Shown here in pieces: positions 36,693 through 49,058 of a stretch of 64,000 nt of DNA. The translations under genes were made by a program, and so were the position numbers. Source of the DNA: Rhodococcus sp. X156 (GTDB taxonomy: Bacteria > Actinomycetota > Actinomycetes > Mycobacteriales > Mycobacteriaceae); NCBI RefSeq assembly GCF_004006015.1, contig NZ_CP034766.1, positions 1,335,001 through 1,399,000 on the forward strand, in the 5' to 3' direction. The notes below the pieces were generated by a model. The model worked only from the letters and a program-made list of their open reading frames with translations. It was not told the DNA's origin and did no database searches. The number at the start of each line of letters is the position of its first letter. The stretch's first letter is position 1.

Positions 36693-37922
36693 TCAGCGGC
36701 CGGGCAGCGGGTTCGGCGGGATCACCGGGCGGGCCAGCGGTGCCCGTGGGCGTCGGTGGGCCGCGCGGTAGACGTCCACAGTGGCCGCGGCGATGCTGGT
36801 CCAGCAGAAGTCGGTGTCCAGGCGCGCGCGGGCCCGCTGGGCGCGCTCCCGCGCCGCGCCGGGGTCGTCCAGCACGGAGCGCACCGCGGTGGTCAGCCCG
36901 GCCACGTCACCCGGTGTGAACGACAGCCCGGTCACGCCGTGCTGCACCGCCTCGCCCAGCCCGCCGGCCGAGGAGGCCACCAGGGGCGCCCCGGCGGCGG
37001 CCGCCTCCAGCGCCACGATGCCGAACGGCTCGTAGCGGCTGGGCAGCACCACCGCGTCCGCCCGCGCCAGCCGCTGCAGCAGCTGCGTCGTGCTCAGGTG
37101 CCCGGCGAAGGTCACCGCGCGCAGCACCCGGTGCCGGCGGGCCTCCGCGCGCAGCCACTCCAGCTGCGAGCCCTCGCCGGCCACCACCAGCCGGGTGCCG
37201 GGGTGCGTGCGCCGCACGCGGGCCAGTGCGGCGATGGCGTCCTGCACGCCCTTCTCCCACTCCAGGCGGCCCAGGAACAGCAGCTGCGGCGGTCCGGTCC
37301 GGGCGACCTGGGGCGGGCTCGGCCAGTGGTCCAGGTCGATGCCGTTGTGCAGCACCGTCACCGGCGCCTCGGGGCGGAACAGCTCGGTGACCTCGGCCCG
37401 CATGGCGGCCGAGCAGGTGACGAGCGAGTCGGCGCTGTTGGCCAGCCACCACTCCGCGGAGTGCACCTGGCGGTTCATCCGGTCGGGCAGCCAGCCGCTG
37501 TGCCGGCCGGCCTCGGTGGCGTGCAGGGTGGCCACCAGCGGCACCTGCAGGTGCTCGGCCAGGGCCACCGCGGCGTGCGCGACCAGCCAGTCGTGGCCGT
37601 GCACCACCTCGGGCTGCCAGCCGGAGCGCTGCAGGGCCAGCCCGGCGCGCACCAGGGCGTGGTTGAGCCCCAGCGTCCACGCCATCAGGTCCTCGGTGAA
37701 CACCAGGTCCAGCGGGTCCTCGGCCACCGCGACGACGCGCACCCCCTCCACCACCGCGTCCGTGGTCGGGTGGGTGCCGGCGTCGGTGCCGGTGGGCCGT
37801 CGGGCCAGCACCGCCACGTCGTGCCCGGCCGCGGCGAGGTGGCAGGCGAGGGAGTGCACGTGCCGGCCGAGCCCACCCACCACCACCGGCGGGTACTCCC
37901 AGGACACCAGGAGGATCCTCAT
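36693..37922 (-). CDS. GT4 alpha-1,4-glucosyltransferase (Rv3032-like)
   Basis: A 409-residue GT-B glycosyltransferase. The N-terminus RILLVSWEYPPVVVGGLGRH is the glycogen-synthase-like donor/acceptor loop. The C-terminal donor domain has LLFLGRLEWEKGVQDAI and the EPFGIVALEAAAAGAPLV E-x7-E motif. From memory it is very close to mycobacterial Rv3032, which builds the main chain of methylglucose lipopolysaccharide and contributes to glycogen. Its ATG overlaps the stop of the upstream GH57 gene by 4 bp (ATGA), so the GH57, GT4 and upstream methyltransferase genes form a coupled operon on this strand. Donor (UDP- or ADP-glucose) cannot be read. Confidence 0.9.
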   Translation of the reverse strand: MRILLVSWEYPPVVVGGLGRHVHSLACHLAAAGHDVAVLARRPTGTDAGTHPTTDAVVEGVRVVAVAEDPLDLVFTEDLMAWTLGLNHALVRAGLALQRSGWQPEVVHGHDWLVAHAAVALAEHLQVPLVATLHATEAGRHSGWLPDRMNRQVHSAEWWLANSADSLVTCSAAMRAEVTELFRPEAPVTVLHNGIDLDHWPSPPQVARTGPPQLLFLGRLEWEKGVQDAIAALARVRRTHPGTRLVVAGEGSQLEWLRAEARRHRVLRAVTFAGHLSTTQLLQRLARADAVVLPSRYEPFGIVALEAAAAGAPLVASSAGGLGEAVQHGVTGLSFTPGDVAGLTTAVRSVLDDPGAARERAQRARARLDTDFCWTSIAAATVDVYRAAHRRPRAPLARPVIPPNPLPGR

Positions 37923-39445
37923 GCCGAGGCCGTGCTCCCGGGGGTGGCGAGCCGGCGGGCGTCCAGCGCGGCGAAGGGTCCGTCGGCACGGCGCCACTGC
38001 TCGGCCAGCGCCAGCGCAGGACCTCCCGCGCGCACCGCACCGGCGATCTCGTGCACCGCGTGGGCGTGGGTCTGGGCTCGGGTGCGGGCGTAGTCGGGGG
38101 CGGAGTCCTTGGTGACCATGAAGGCCCAGTCGCTGGACAGCGCCAGCAGCGCCTCCCGGAGGATCTGGTCGGCGACCGGGTTGCGGCCCTGCTCCTTGAC
38201 CAGGTCGTCCACCGTGGACAGCGCGGTGCGGGTGACGTCGGCGTTGAGCCGGACGAAGTCGCTGACCTCGTCGCTGGCCCACACCCGCCAGTCCTTGCCC
38301 GAGCCCCACGACGACGCGGGCAGGTCCACCGGTGCGCCCACGCAGCCGGCCTCCACCGCACCCTCCAGGGTGGTCACCCGGACGCCGGCCTCGGGCAGCA
38401 GCCGCAGCACGGCCTCCACCCAGGCGGGCCCCTCGTGCCACCAGTGCCCGAACAGCTCGGTGTCGTAGGCGGCCACCACCAGGCCAGGGCGTCCGTCGCG
38501 CTCGGCCAGCGAGGCGAGCCGGGAGCGCACCACCTCCACGAACTCCGCGGCGTGCTGCTGCACCGCCGCCGCGGCCCGGGCGGGGTCGTAGGGCGCCTTG
38601 GCCTCCGGGGCGACGCCACGCCCGGTGACCCGGGCCGGCTTGAGCCCGCTGGGGTGGTCGTAGGTGTGGAAGTCGCGGTAGGCGGCGTGGCCGGGGTAGC
38701 CCGAGCGCGGCGACCACACCTTGTAGCTGACCTCGAGGTCGCGGCCGAAGCAGACCACGTCGCTGTCGCCCACGGTCCGGGCGGTGCTGGTCGCGCCGTG
38801 CAGGGCGGGTCCGTCCACCAGGAAGTGGCGCACACCGGCGGCGGCGTAGCCGGTCTCCATGCCGGGGGCGTAGGCGCACTCCGGGGCCCAGATGCCGGCC
38901 GGGGTGCGCCCGGTGCGGGCGGTGGCGTCGGCCAGGCCCGAGCGCAGCGCGAAGTCACGCAGCCGGGGGTCCATCAGCGGCTGGAAGGGGTGGGTCAGCG
39001 GCCCGCCGAGCAGCTCCACCACGCCGGAGTCCACCACCGAGCGCACCTGCGGGGAGCCGCCGTGGCGCCAGTGCGTCTCGAAGTCACCCAGCGCGGCCTC
39101 GGCGGCGCGGTGCTCGTGGGTGGCCAGGCGCTGCAGCGCGTCCTCGCCCCGGCGCCCGGCCGCGGAGTGCGCTCGCAGCTGCCAGTCGCCCAGCCAGTCG
39201 TGCATGCCGCGCAGGCTGTGCGCGTCGTCGAGCTGCGCGGCCAGCACCGGGGTGACGCCCAGGGTGAGCTGGCGGGTGCGGCCCTCGTCGGCGAGGCGGC
39301 GCAGCATGGCGAACAGCGGCTGGTACGAGCCGGCCCAGGACTGGTAGAGCCACTCCTCGCCCACCGGCCAGCGGCCGTGGTGGGCCAGCCACGGCAGGTG
39401 GGAGTGCAGCACCAGGCAGAAGGTGCCGACGGGCTCGGTGCTCAC
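37919..39445 (-). CDS. GH57 / DUF1957 alpha-glucan branching enzyme-like protein
   Basis: A 508-residue glycoside hydrolase family 57 protein with C-terminal DUF1957 helices, the type that branches alpha-glucans. The likely nucleophile is Glu189 in GIWAPECAYAPG, and the acid/base Asp327 in AAYDTELFGHWWHEG. The N-terminal HSHLPWLAHHGRWPVGEEWL is typical. It corresponds to mycobacterial Rv3031. The GTG start overlaps the stop of the upstream methyltransferase by 4 bp (GTGA). With a GH13 GlgB also in the window, the organism would have two branching enzymes, perhaps one for storage glucan and one for a modified polysaccharide. Confidence 0.9.
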   Translation of the reverse strand: MSTEPVGTFCLVLHSHLPWLAHHGRWPVGEEWLYQSWAGSYQPLFAMLRRLADEGRTRQLTLGVTPVLAAQLDDAHSLRGMHDWLGDWQLRAHSAAGRRGEDALQRLATHEHRAAEAALGDFETHWRHGGSPQVRSVVDSGVVELLGGPLTHPFQPLMDPRLRDFALRSGLADATARTGRTPAGIWAPECAYAPGMETGYAAAGVRHFLVDGPALHGATSTARTVGDSDVVCFGRDLEVSYKVWSPRSGYPGHAAYRDFHTYDHPSGLKPARVTGRGVAPEAKAPYDPARAAAAVQQHAAEFVEVVRSRLASLAERDGRPGLVVAAYDTELFGHWWHEGPAWVEAVLRLLPEAGVRVTTLEGAVEAGCVGAPVDLPASSWGSGKDWRVWASDEVSDFVRLNADVTRTALSTVDDLVKEQGRNPVADQILREALLALSSDWAFMVTKDSAPDYARTRAQTHAHAVHEIAGAVRAGGPALALAEQWRRADGPFAALDARRLATPGSTASA

Positions 39446-40257
39446 CGGCGGACCGCGACCGCGACCAGGTCCAGGCTCGCGTCCACGTCGGGCTCCACGA
39501 TCTCGAAGTCGTCGGTGCTGATGGAGGCCACGTCGGCCACCAGCTGCTCCGGCCAGGCCTCGCCGGCCAGCGAGCGGTCCAGCTGGGCGTCGATGAAGGA
39601 CCCGCCGTGGGCGGCGTCCAGTGCCCGCAGCCGCGGGCCGTGGTGCAGCCCGCGCATGGACTGCACGGTGAAGCCGGCCTCGACCAGCAGCTCGGCCAGC
39701 TCGTCGGCGTTGAGCTCGCGGGTGTGGAAGGGGTTCAGCGGGGTGTCCCGGCCGGGGGAGAAGGTGATGCGGTTGGGGGTGCTGATGAGCAGCACGCCAC
39801 CGGGGGCCAGCACCCGGGCGCACTCGCGCAGGAACTCCGCCTGGTCCCACAGGTGCTCGATGACCTGCAGGTTCACCACCACCTCCACCGACGCGGTGCG
39901 CAGCGGCAGCGCCGCCAGGTTGCCGCGCAGCACGTCCAGGCCGGGGTAGCGCCGGCCGACGTGGGCGGCGGTGTGCGCGTCGTAGTCCAGCGCCACCACG
40001 CGGGCAGCGCTGCGGGACAACAGGTCGGCGCCGTAGCCCTCCCCGCAGCCGGCCTCCAGCACGGTGCGGCCGGCGCAGTGCCGGGCCAGGTCGAGGTAGG
40101 CCACCTCGTGGCGGCGGAACCAGTAGTTCTCCTCGGCGATGCCGGGGACGGTGCGCTCACCGGTGATGGGCAGAGCCTCGACGACAGCCGGGGCGGGGCC
40201 CTGGCCAGCGCCGTTCTGGTCCACGCTGTCCTGGGTGGCGGGAGCGGAGTCGGTCAC
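39442..40257 (-). CDS. SAM-dependent methyltransferase (Rv3030-like)
   Basis: A 271-residue class I methyltransferase. Motif I is VLEAGCGEGYGADLL (about 66-80), then VVALDYDAHTAAHV, and VEVVVNLQVIEHLWDQAEFL with the conserved His. It heads the three-gene coupled run with GH57 and GT4, the same order as in mycobacteria, where the cluster is tied to methylglucose lipopolysaccharide. Methylation of a sugar hydroxyl is therefore the favoured inference. The GTG at 40257 lies 6 nt behind TACTCT (40269-40264), fitting a leaderless message. Residues 1-30 are low-complexity. Confidence 0.87.
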   Translation of the reverse strand: MTDSAPATQDSVDQNGAGQGPAPAVVEALPITGERTVPGIAEENYWFRRHEVAYLDLARHCAGRTVLEAGCGEGYGADLLSRSAARVVALDYDAHTAAHVGRRYPGLDVLRGNLAALPLRTASVEVVVNLQVIEHLWDQAEFLRECARVLAPGGVLLISTPNRITFSPGRDTPLNPFHTRELNADELAELLVEAGFTVQSMRGLHHGPRLRALDAAHGGSFIDAQLDRSLAGEAWPEQLVADVASISTDDFEIVEPDVDASLDLVAVAVRR

Positions 40258-40331
40258 CGGCGCAGAGTAGTACCTGTGCCGCAGCGGCGGTCCGGCACGC
40301 GGGAGTGTGGCGGGGATCGCTTAGCATTGAG

Positions 40332-40359
40332 TTGCACAGTTATTACCCGCCAGTAACAT
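40332..40359 (+). promoter_or_regulatory. etfBA promoter with embedded operator
   Basis: TTGCAC (40332-40337), 16-bp spacer, TAACAT (40354-40359). Within it, ATTACCCGCCAGTAAC (40342-40357) is an inverted repeat closely matching the ccr operator and covering the spacer and -10. This is the best-formed member of the proposed acyl-CoA regulon sites, 81 bp before etfB. Confidence 0.65.
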
Positions 40360-40438
40360 ATGGGCAGAGCTACGCCGTGCCATCCTGCTCTACCGAAGGT
40401 CAGGATCACCACCACTCGCAGGAGGTCGAAGAAGACCC

Positions 40439-41221
40439 ATGAACATCGTTGTGCTGATCAAGCAGGTTCCCGACACGTGGTCGGACCGCAAGCTGTCCGA
40501 GAGTGACTTCACCCTCGACCGTGCTTCGGCCGACGCGGTGCTCGACGAGATCAACGAGCGCGCTGTCGAGGAGGCACTGCTGCTCAAGGAGGCCGGCGAG
40601 GGCGAGGTCACCGTGGTGACCATGGGTCCCGACCGCGCGACCGACGCCATCCGCAAGGCGCTGTCCATGGGCGCCGACAAGGCGGTGCACCTCTCCGACG
40701 AGGCGCTGCACGGCTCCTGCGCCATCCAGACCGCCAAGGCGCTGGCCAAGGTCATCGGCACGCTGGGCGAGGTTGACCTGGTCATCGCGGGCAACGAGTC
40801 GACCGACGGTCGCTCCGGCGCCCTCCCGGCGATGCTGGCCGAGCTCCTCGGCCGCCCACAGCTCACCCAGGTGCGCAAGCTGGCCATCAACGGCGGCACC
40901 ATCACCGCCGAGCGGGAGACCGACGAGGGTGTCTTCCAGCTCGAGGCCTCGCTGCCCGCCGTGGTCAGCGTGACCGAGAAGATCAACGAGCCGCGCTACC
41001 CCTCCTTCAAGGGGATCATGGCCGCCAAGAAGAAGCCGGTCACCACGCTGACGCTGGCCGACGCCGGCATCGACCCCAGCGAGGTCGGCCTGGCCAACGC
41101 GATGAGCTCGGTCTCCGAGTCGGTGCCCAAGCCGCCCCGTGGCGGTGGCGAGCGCGTCTCCGACGAGGGCGACGGCGGCAGCAAGATCGCGCAGTACCTC
41201 GTGGCGCAGAAGATCATCTGA
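40439..41221 (+). CDS. etfB: Electron transfer flavoprotein beta subunit
   Basis: A 260-residue ETF beta subunit, which with the alpha subunit carries electrons from acyl-CoA dehydrogenases to ETF-quinone oxidoreductase. The N-terminus NIVVLIKQVPDTW is the family signature, and VDLVIAGNESTDGRSGALPAMLAELLG contains the adenine-nucleotide region. The ATG at 40439 has GGAGG 13 nt and GAAG closer upstream. etfA follows after 46 bp with its own ribosome binding site. Expression is probably tied to acyl-CoA levels through the operator upstream. Confidence 0.96.
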   Translation: MNIVVLIKQVPDTWSDRKLSESDFTLDRASADAVLDEINERAVEEALLLKEAGEGEVTVVTMGPDRATDAIRKALSMGADKAVHLSDEALHGSCAIQTAKALAKVIGTLGEVDLVIAGNESTDGRSGALPAMLAELLGRPQLTQVRKLAINGGTITAERETDEGVFQLEASLPAVVSVTEKINEPRYPSFKGIMAAKKKPVTTLTLADAGIDPSEVGLANAMSSVSESVPKPPRGGGERVSDEGDGGSKIAQYLVAQKII

Positions 41222-41267
41222 CGGCGTGCTCGAGACCAACCGGACGAGAAGGTAGGAGAACCAGAAA

Positions 41268-42227
41268 ATGGCAGAGGTCCTGGTACTCGTCGAGCACGCT
41301 GACGGCGAGTTGAAGAAGGTTTCATCCGAGCTCATCACCGCGGCGCGCGCGCTGGGTGAGCCCTCGGCGGTGGTGCTCGGCGCCGCCGGCACCGCGGCAG
41401 GCATGGCGGACGCGCTGGCCGCGGCCGGTGCGGAGAAGATCTACGTCGGCGAGTCCGACGACGTCGACGGCTACCTGGTCACCCCCCAGGTGGACGTGCT
41501 GGCCAAGCTCGTCGAGCAGACCAGCCCGGCCGCCGTCGTGGCCGCCGCGAGCGTCATCGGCAAGGAGGTCGCCGGACGGCTGGCCCTGCGCCTGGGCTCC
41601 GGCCTGCTCACCGACGTCGTCGCGGTGGATGCCGACGGCTCCGTCAAGCACTCCATCTTCGGTGGCGCGTTCACGGTGACGGCCAAGGCCAACACCAGCG
41701 TGCCGGTCATCACCGTCCGGCCCGGCGCCATCGACGCCGCGCCGCAGGCCGGTGCCGGCACGCAGGAGACCGTCGAGGTGCCGGCTCCCGACGCCGCGAC
41801 GGCCACCAAGATCACCAGCCGCGAGCCGGTCGTCAGTGGCGACCGTCCCGAGCTCACCGAGGCCAGCGTCGTGGTCTCCGGTGGACGTGGCGTGGGCAGT
41901 GCGGACAACTTCACCGTGGTGGAGGCGCTGGCCGACTCCCTCAAGGCTGCTGTCGGCGCCTCGCGCGCCGCGGTGGACTCCGGCTACTACCCGGGCCAGT
42001 TCCAGGTGGGCCAGACCGGCAAGACGGTCTCCCCGCAGCTCTACCTGGCCCTGGGCATCTCCGGTGCCATCCAGCACCGGGCCGGGATGCAGACGTCGAA
42101 GACCATCGTCGCGGTGAACAAGGACGAGGAGGCGCCGATCTTCGAGATCGCCGACTTCGGCGTCGTGGGCGACCTGTTCAAGGTCGCGCCGCAGCTCACC
42201 GACGAGGTGAACAACCGCAAGGGCTGA
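41268..42227 (+). CDS. etfA: Electron transfer flavoprotein alpha subunit
   Basis: A 319-residue ETF alpha subunit that carries the FAD. The C-terminal FAD-binding region is intact: [20 protein letters not shown], then [41 protein letters not shown] and [13 protein letters not shown]. The N-terminal half is the shared ETF fold ([16 protein letters not shown]). ATG at 41268 with AGGAG (41254-41258) 9 nt upstream. Forms one operon with etfB; the next gene (cysteine desulfurase) has its own leaderless-type promoter element. Confidence 0.96.
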   Translation: MAEVLVLVEHADGELKKVSSELITAARALGEPSAVVLGAAGTAAGMADALAAAGAEKIYVGESDDVDGYLVTPQVDVLAKLVEQTSPAAVVAAASVIGKEVAGRLALRLGSGLLTDVVAVDADGSVKHSIFGGAFTVTAKANTSVPVITVRPGAIDAAPQAGAGTQETVEVPAPDAATATKITSREPVVSGDRPELTEASVVVSGGRGVGSADNFTVVEALADSLKAAVGASRAAVDSGYYPGQFQVGQTGKTVSPQLYLALGISGAIQHRAGMQTSKTIVAVNKDEEAPIFEIADFGVVGDLFKVAPQLTDEVNNRKG

Positions 42228-42314
42228 CCCGGTCAGCACCATGCCCACGAGGCCCCTGTCCGCGCTGCGGGTGGGGGCTTCGTGGCGTTCTCAGCCGCGT
42301 ACCCTGGTCCGGTC

Positions 42315-43541
42315 ATGACTAGCACCCCAGCCTCGGCAACCGTCTACCTGGACCACGCCGCCACCACTCCCATGCTTCCGGAGGCGGTGGCCGTGGTGAC
42401 CGAGGCGATGGGCAGCGCGGGCAACGCCGCGTCCCTGCACGGCTCCGGCCGTGCCGCTCGCCGCCGCGTGGAGGAGTCTCGCGAGCTGCTGGCCCAGGTG
42501 CTGGGCGCCCGGCCCACCGAGGTGATCTTCACCGGCGGCGGTACCGAGAGCGACAACCTGGCGATCAAGGGGATCTACTGGTCGCGCACCGCCGCCGACC
42601 CGCGGCGGCGCCGCCTGCTGGTGGGGGCAGCCGAGCACCACGCGGTGATCGACGCCGCCCAGTGGCTGGTGGAGCACGAGGGCGCGGTGCTCACCTGGTT
42701 GCCGGTGGACGCGCACGGGCGGGTGCAGCCGGAGACGCTGCGGGCCGCGCTGGCCGCGCACGCCGACGACACCGCCCTGGTCAGCGTGATGTGGGCGAAC
42801 AACGAGGTCGGCACCATCACCGACGTCGCAGCCCTGGCCGAGATCGCGCACGCCCACGGGGTGCCGCTGCACACCGACGCCGTGCAGGCGGTCGGCCAGC
42901 TGCCGGTGGACTTCCGCGCCAGCGGCGCCGACGCGCTCACCATCACCGGCCACAAGCTCGGCGGACCCTTCGGGACCGGGGCGCTGCTGCTCGGCCGCGA
43001 CGTGGGCTGCGTGCCCCTGCTGCACGGTGGCGGCCACGAGCGCGACGTGCGCTCGGGCAGCCCGGACGTGGTCGGCGTGCTCGGTCTGGCCACCGCCGCC
43101 GAGGTCGCCACCCGCACCCTGCCCGAGCGGGCCGCGCGGATGGCCACGCTGCGCGACCAGCTGGTGCGCGGCGTGCTCGACGTGGTGGACGACGCGGTGC
43201 TCAACGGAGACCCGTCCCCGCAGGGCAGGCTGCCCGGCAACGCCCACCTGACCTTCCCCGGCTGTGCGGGCGACTCCCTGCTGATGCTGCTCGACGCCCG
43301 CGGCATCGAGTGCTCCACCGGCTCGGCCTGCACCTCCGGGGTGGCGCAGCCCAGCCACGTGCTCATCGCCATGGGGGTGGACCCGCACGCCGCGCGCAGC
43401 TCGCTGCGGCTGTCGCTGGGGCACACCTCCACCGAGGCGGACGTGCACACCTTCCTGGACGCCATCGTCCCGGTGGTGGAGCGGGCCCGGATGGCGGGGC
43501 TGACCAGCGCGGGGGCGGCCCGGACGGCGGTGCGGGGCTGA
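42315..43541 (+). CDS. Cysteine desulfurase (IscS/NifS family)
   Basis: A 408-residue PLP enzyme that removes sulfur from cysteine, here most likely to feed tRNA thiolation by the adjacent MnmA and Fe-S assembly. The PLP-binding Lys214 lies in [12 protein letters not shown], and the catalytic Cys339 in STGSACTSG. The N-terminal [15 protein letters not shown] and the [18 protein letters not shown] segment are typical. The ATG at 42315 lies 9 nt behind TACCCT (42300-42305). Its stop overlaps the mnmA start by one base (TGATG), so the two are translated together, a common pairing for 2-thiouridine synthesis. Confidence 0.95.
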   Translation: MTSTPASATVYLDHAATTPMLPEAVAVVTEAMGSAGNAASLHGSGRAARRRVEESRELLAQVLGARPTEVIFTGGGTESDNLAIKGIYWSRTAADPRRRRLLVGAAEHHAVIDAAQWLVEHEGAVLTWLPVDAHGRVQPETLRAALAAHADDTALVSVMWANNEVGTITDVAALAEIAHAHGVPLHTDAVQAVGQLPVDFRASGADALTITGHKLGGPFGTGALLLGRDVGCVPLLHGGGHERDVRSGSPDVVGVLGLATAAEVATRTLPERAARMATLRDQLVRGVLDVVDDAVLNGDPSPQGRLPGNAHLTFPGCAGDSLLMLLDARGIECSTGSACTSGVAQPSHVLIAMGVDPHAARSSLRLSLGHTSTEADVHTFLDAIVPVVERARMAGLTSAGAARTAVRG

Positions 43542-44668
43542 TGCGGGTGCTGGCCGCGATGAGCGGCGGCGTGGACTCCGCGGTCGCCGCTGCCCGCATG
43601 GTGGCGGCGGGCCACGACGTGGTGGGCGTGCACCTGGCCCTGTCGGCCTCGCCGGGCACGCTGCGCACCGGATCGCGGGGCTGCTGCTCCAAGGAGGACG
43701 CCGGCGACGCCCGCCGCGCCGCCGACGTGCTGGGCATCCCGTTCTACGTGTGGGACTTCGCCGCCCAGTTCGCCGAGGACGTGGTGGACGACTTCGTGGC
43801 GGCCTACGCGGCGGGGGAGACGCCCAACCCCTGCCTGCGGTGCAACGAGAAGATCAAGTTCTCCGCCCTGGCCGAGCGGGCCGTGGCCCTGGGCTTCGAC
43901 GCCGTGGCCACCGGGCACTACGCGCGGCTGTCCGACGGCGTGCTGCGCCGGGCCGTGGACGCCGACAAGGACCAGTCCTACGTGCTGGCGGTGCTCACCG
44001 CCGACCAGCTGGGCCGCGCGGTGTTCCCGGTGGGGGACACCCCCAAGCCGGAGATCCGCGCCGAGGCTGCCCGGCGCGGGCTGGCCGTGGCGGAGAAGCC
44101 GGACAGCCACGACATCTGCTTCATCCCCTCGGGGGACACCCGCGCCTTCCTCGGCACCCGGATCGGGGTGCGTCCGGGTGCGGTGGTGGACGCCGACTCC
44201 GGCAGCGTGCTCGGGTCGCACGAGGGCGTGCACGGGTTCACCATCGGCCAGCGCAAGGGCCTGGGCCTGGACGCTCCCGCCCCGGACGGGCGCCCCCGCT
44301 ACGTCACCGCCATTGACGCCGAGGCGGGCACCGTGACCGTGGGCTCCGCGGCGCACCTGGACGTGCACCACCTCCGTGGGACCCGCCCCGTGTGGACCCA
44401 CGGGCACGCCCCGGACAGCCCGCTGGAGTGCGTGGTGCAGGTGCGGGCGCACGGGGGCCTGGCCCCGGCCACCGTCACGGTCACCGCCGAGGGGGTGGAG
44501 GTCACCCTGCACCAGCCGCTGCGCGGGGTTGCCGCTGGTCAGGCCGCGGTCTTCTACCGGCCCGACCCCGAGGGTGACGTCGTCCTGGGCAGCGCCACCA
44601 TCAGCGGCTCGCGCCACCCGGTCGACCACGCCGCACCGTCGGCCCCCACGGGCCCGCGCGACTGGTAG
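43541..44668 (+). CDS. mnmA: tRNA-specific 2-thiouridylase MnmA
   Basis: A 375-residue PP-loop ATP pyrophosphatase that thiolates U34 of Lys, Glu and Gln tRNAs. The PP-loop is SGGVDS (8-13). The two catalytic cysteines are in [12 protein letters not shown] and [18 protein letters not shown] and [10 protein letters not shown] are further landmarks. Codons overlap with the upstream cysteine desulfurase, the expected sulfur donor. The downstream MetE-like gene begins 3 bp after the stop and is probably in the same transcript. Confidence 0.95.
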   Translation: MRVLAAMSGGVDSAVAAARMVAAGHDVVGVHLALSASPGTLRTGSRGCCSKEDAGDARRAADVLGIPFYVWDFAAQFAEDVVDDFVAAYAAGETPNPCLRCNEKIKFSALAERAVALGFDAVATGHYARLSDGVLRRAVDADKDQSYVLAVLTADQLGRAVFPVGDTPKPEIRAEAARRGLAVAEKPDSHDICFIPSGDTRAFLGTRIGVRPGAVVDADSGSVLGSHEGVHGFTIGQRKGLGLDAPAPDGRPRYVTAIDAEAGTVTVGSAAHLDVHHLRGTRPVWTHGHAPDSPLECVVQVRAHGGLAPATVTVTAEGVEVTLHQPLRGVAAGQAAVFYRPDPEGDVVLGSATISGSRHPVDHAAPSAPTGPRDW

Positions 44669-44671
44669 ACA

Positions 44672-45736
44672 GTGCTGGTGACCGACGCAGCGAAGCCCTT
44701 CCTCCGCGGTCTGCCGGGCGGGACTGCCACCGGCGTGGGCTCCTGGCCCGGCGCCGACGCCGACGAGGCCGCGCGCATCGTGCTCGGTGAGCTGGCCGCG
44801 CTCCCGCACCTGGTGGAGCTGCCTGCCCGAGGCGTCGGGGCGGACATGGTGGGGCGCACCGCCGCCCTGCTGGTCGACCTGGCCGTGGAGGTCGCCCCCT
44901 CCGGATACCGGGTGGCCTCCCGTCCCGGCCGCGACCACCGCCGTGCCGTCGACCTGCTCCGCCGCGACCTGGACGTGCTGGAGGAGGCGCTGGAGCGCGC
45001 CGGCGCCACGCCGCCGGCGCTGAAGGTGCAGGTGGCGGGCCCCTGGACGATGGCGGCCCAGGTAGAGCTGCGCAGCGGCCACCGCCTGCTCACCGACCGT
45101 GGCGCCGTCGCCGAGGTCACCGCGTCGCTGGCCGAGGGGGTCGCCCAGCACGTGGCCGAGGTGCAGCGACGCACCGGCATCCCGGTGGTGCTGCAGGTGG
45201 ACGAGCCCGGCCTGCCCGGGGTGCTGGCGGGCGCCCTGCCCACCGTCTCGGGGCTGACCACCATCCCGGCGGTGCCCGCACCGGAGGTGGAGGCCGGGCT
45301 GCGCACCGTGCTGGAGCAGGCGCCGGGCCGGACCATGGTGCACTGCTGCGCCGCCGCCGTCCCGCTCACCCTGATCCGCCGGGCCGGGGCCACCGCCGTG
45401 GGGGTGGACCTGGGACTGGTGGGAGTCACCGACCTGGACGAGATCGGCGAGACCCTGGAGGACGGGGCGATGCTGGTGCTGGGGGTGGTGCCCGTGCCGG
45501 TGTCCGTGCCGGCCTCCGGCGGGGCGTCGGCCACCACGCTGCACCAGCTGGCCGAGCCGGCCCTGCGGCTGATGGACCGCCTCGGCTTTCCCCGGTCGGT
45601 GCTGTCCACCGAGGTGCTGGTGACCCCCGGCTGCGGCCTGGCCGGCAGCACGCCCGCGGACGCCCGGCGGCTGCTGGCCCAGTGCGTGGAGCTGGGCCGT
45701 GCCTTCACCGACCCCCCGGAGTCCTGGGGCATGTGA
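44672..45736 (+). CDS. MetE-like (B12-independent methionine synthase C-terminal module) protein
   Basis: A 354-residue protein equal to the catalytic C-terminal half of MetE and lacking the N-terminal domain. The zinc-type residues are visible: His-Cys-Cys in TMVHCCAAAVPL and Cys in LVTPGCGLAGSTPADARRLL; VLQVDEPGLPGVLAG carries the substrate-binding Asp-Glu. Such short forms exist in actinobacteria and archaea; in archaea some use corrinoid methyl donors. Whether this one makes methionine or serves another thiol methyl transfer is unknown. GTG at 44672, with another GTG two codons later. It belongs to the mnmA transcript (3-bp gap). Confidence 0.82.
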   Translation: MLVTDAAKPFLRGLPGGTATGVGSWPGADADEAARIVLGELAALPHLVELPARGVGADMVGRTAALLVDLAVEVAPSGYRVASRPGRDHRRAVDLLRRDLDVLEEALERAGATPPALKVQVAGPWTMAAQVELRSGHRLLTDRGAVAEVTASLAEGVAQHVAEVQRRTGIPVVLQVDEPGLPGVLAGALPTVSGLTTIPAVPAPEVEAGLRTVLEQAPGRTMVHCCAAAVPLTLIRRAGATAVGVDLGLVGVTDLDEIGETLEDGAMLVLGVVPVPVSVPASGGASATTLHQLAEPALRLMDRLGFPRSVLSTEVLVTPGCGLAGSTPADARRLLAQCVELGRAFTDPPESWGM

Positions 45737-45780
45737 GCGAGGCCCGGTCGGGGGCCGGGACTGTCAGGGTCACTGGCTAA

Positions 45781-48593
<2,813 letters not shown>

Positions 48594-48737
48594 TGTCGTC
48601 TCCTTGCCGGGGACACTCGGCGAACCGCTCGGGCAGGCAACATCTTCCTACACTCACGCGGGGGCAGGGCACGCTGGTGGCACCGGCTAGTCTTGGCGGG
48701 CACCCGATGCCGCCTCGATAGGGGAGATCCCCACCGC

Positions 48738-49058
48738 ATGAATGCCGAGAACACGACGGCGCCCGTCATCACCCGCGAGGAGGTCGCCCACCTCGCGCGA
48801 TTGGCCCGGCTCGCCGTCACCGAGGACGAGCTGGACCACTTCGCTGGTCAGCTGGACTCGATCCTGCACCACGTCGCCACCGTCTCCGAGGTCGCCGCGG
48901 AGGACGTCCCGCCGACCTCGCAGGCGCTGCCGGTCACCAACGCGTTCCGCCCCGACGTGGTCACCCCCGGGCTGACCCAGGACGAGGCGCTGGCCAAGGC
49001 GCCGGCCGCCGAGCTGGGCCGCTTCCGCGTGCCCCAGATCCTGGCGGACGAGCAGTGA
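48738..49058 (+). CDS. gatC: Asp/Glu-tRNA amidotransferase subunit C
   Basis: A 106-residue GatC subunit, which stabilises the GatA-GatB pair. The family pattern is [22 protein letters not shown] followed by the C-terminal [21 protein letters not shown] overlap with gatA gives coupled translation. A possible -10 TAGTCT lies at 48688-48693 and the ATG is preceded by GGGGAGA. GatCAB makes Gln-tRNA(Gln), and Asn-tRNA(Asn) where needed, by amidating misacylated tRNAs. Confidence 0.94.
   Translation: MNAENTTAPVITREEVAHLARLARLAVTEDELDHFAGQLDSILHHVATVSEVAAEDVPPTSQALPVTNAFRPDVVTPGLTQDEALAKAPAAELGRFRVPQILADEQ

Noticed and set aside
34816-40257. A secondary-metabolite gene cluster (glycosyltransferase, methyltransferase, acyltransferase, epimerase)
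   Set aside because: The genes match conserved actinobacterial glucan genes in order and motifs, and there are no polyketide, peptide or other scaffold-forming enzymes.
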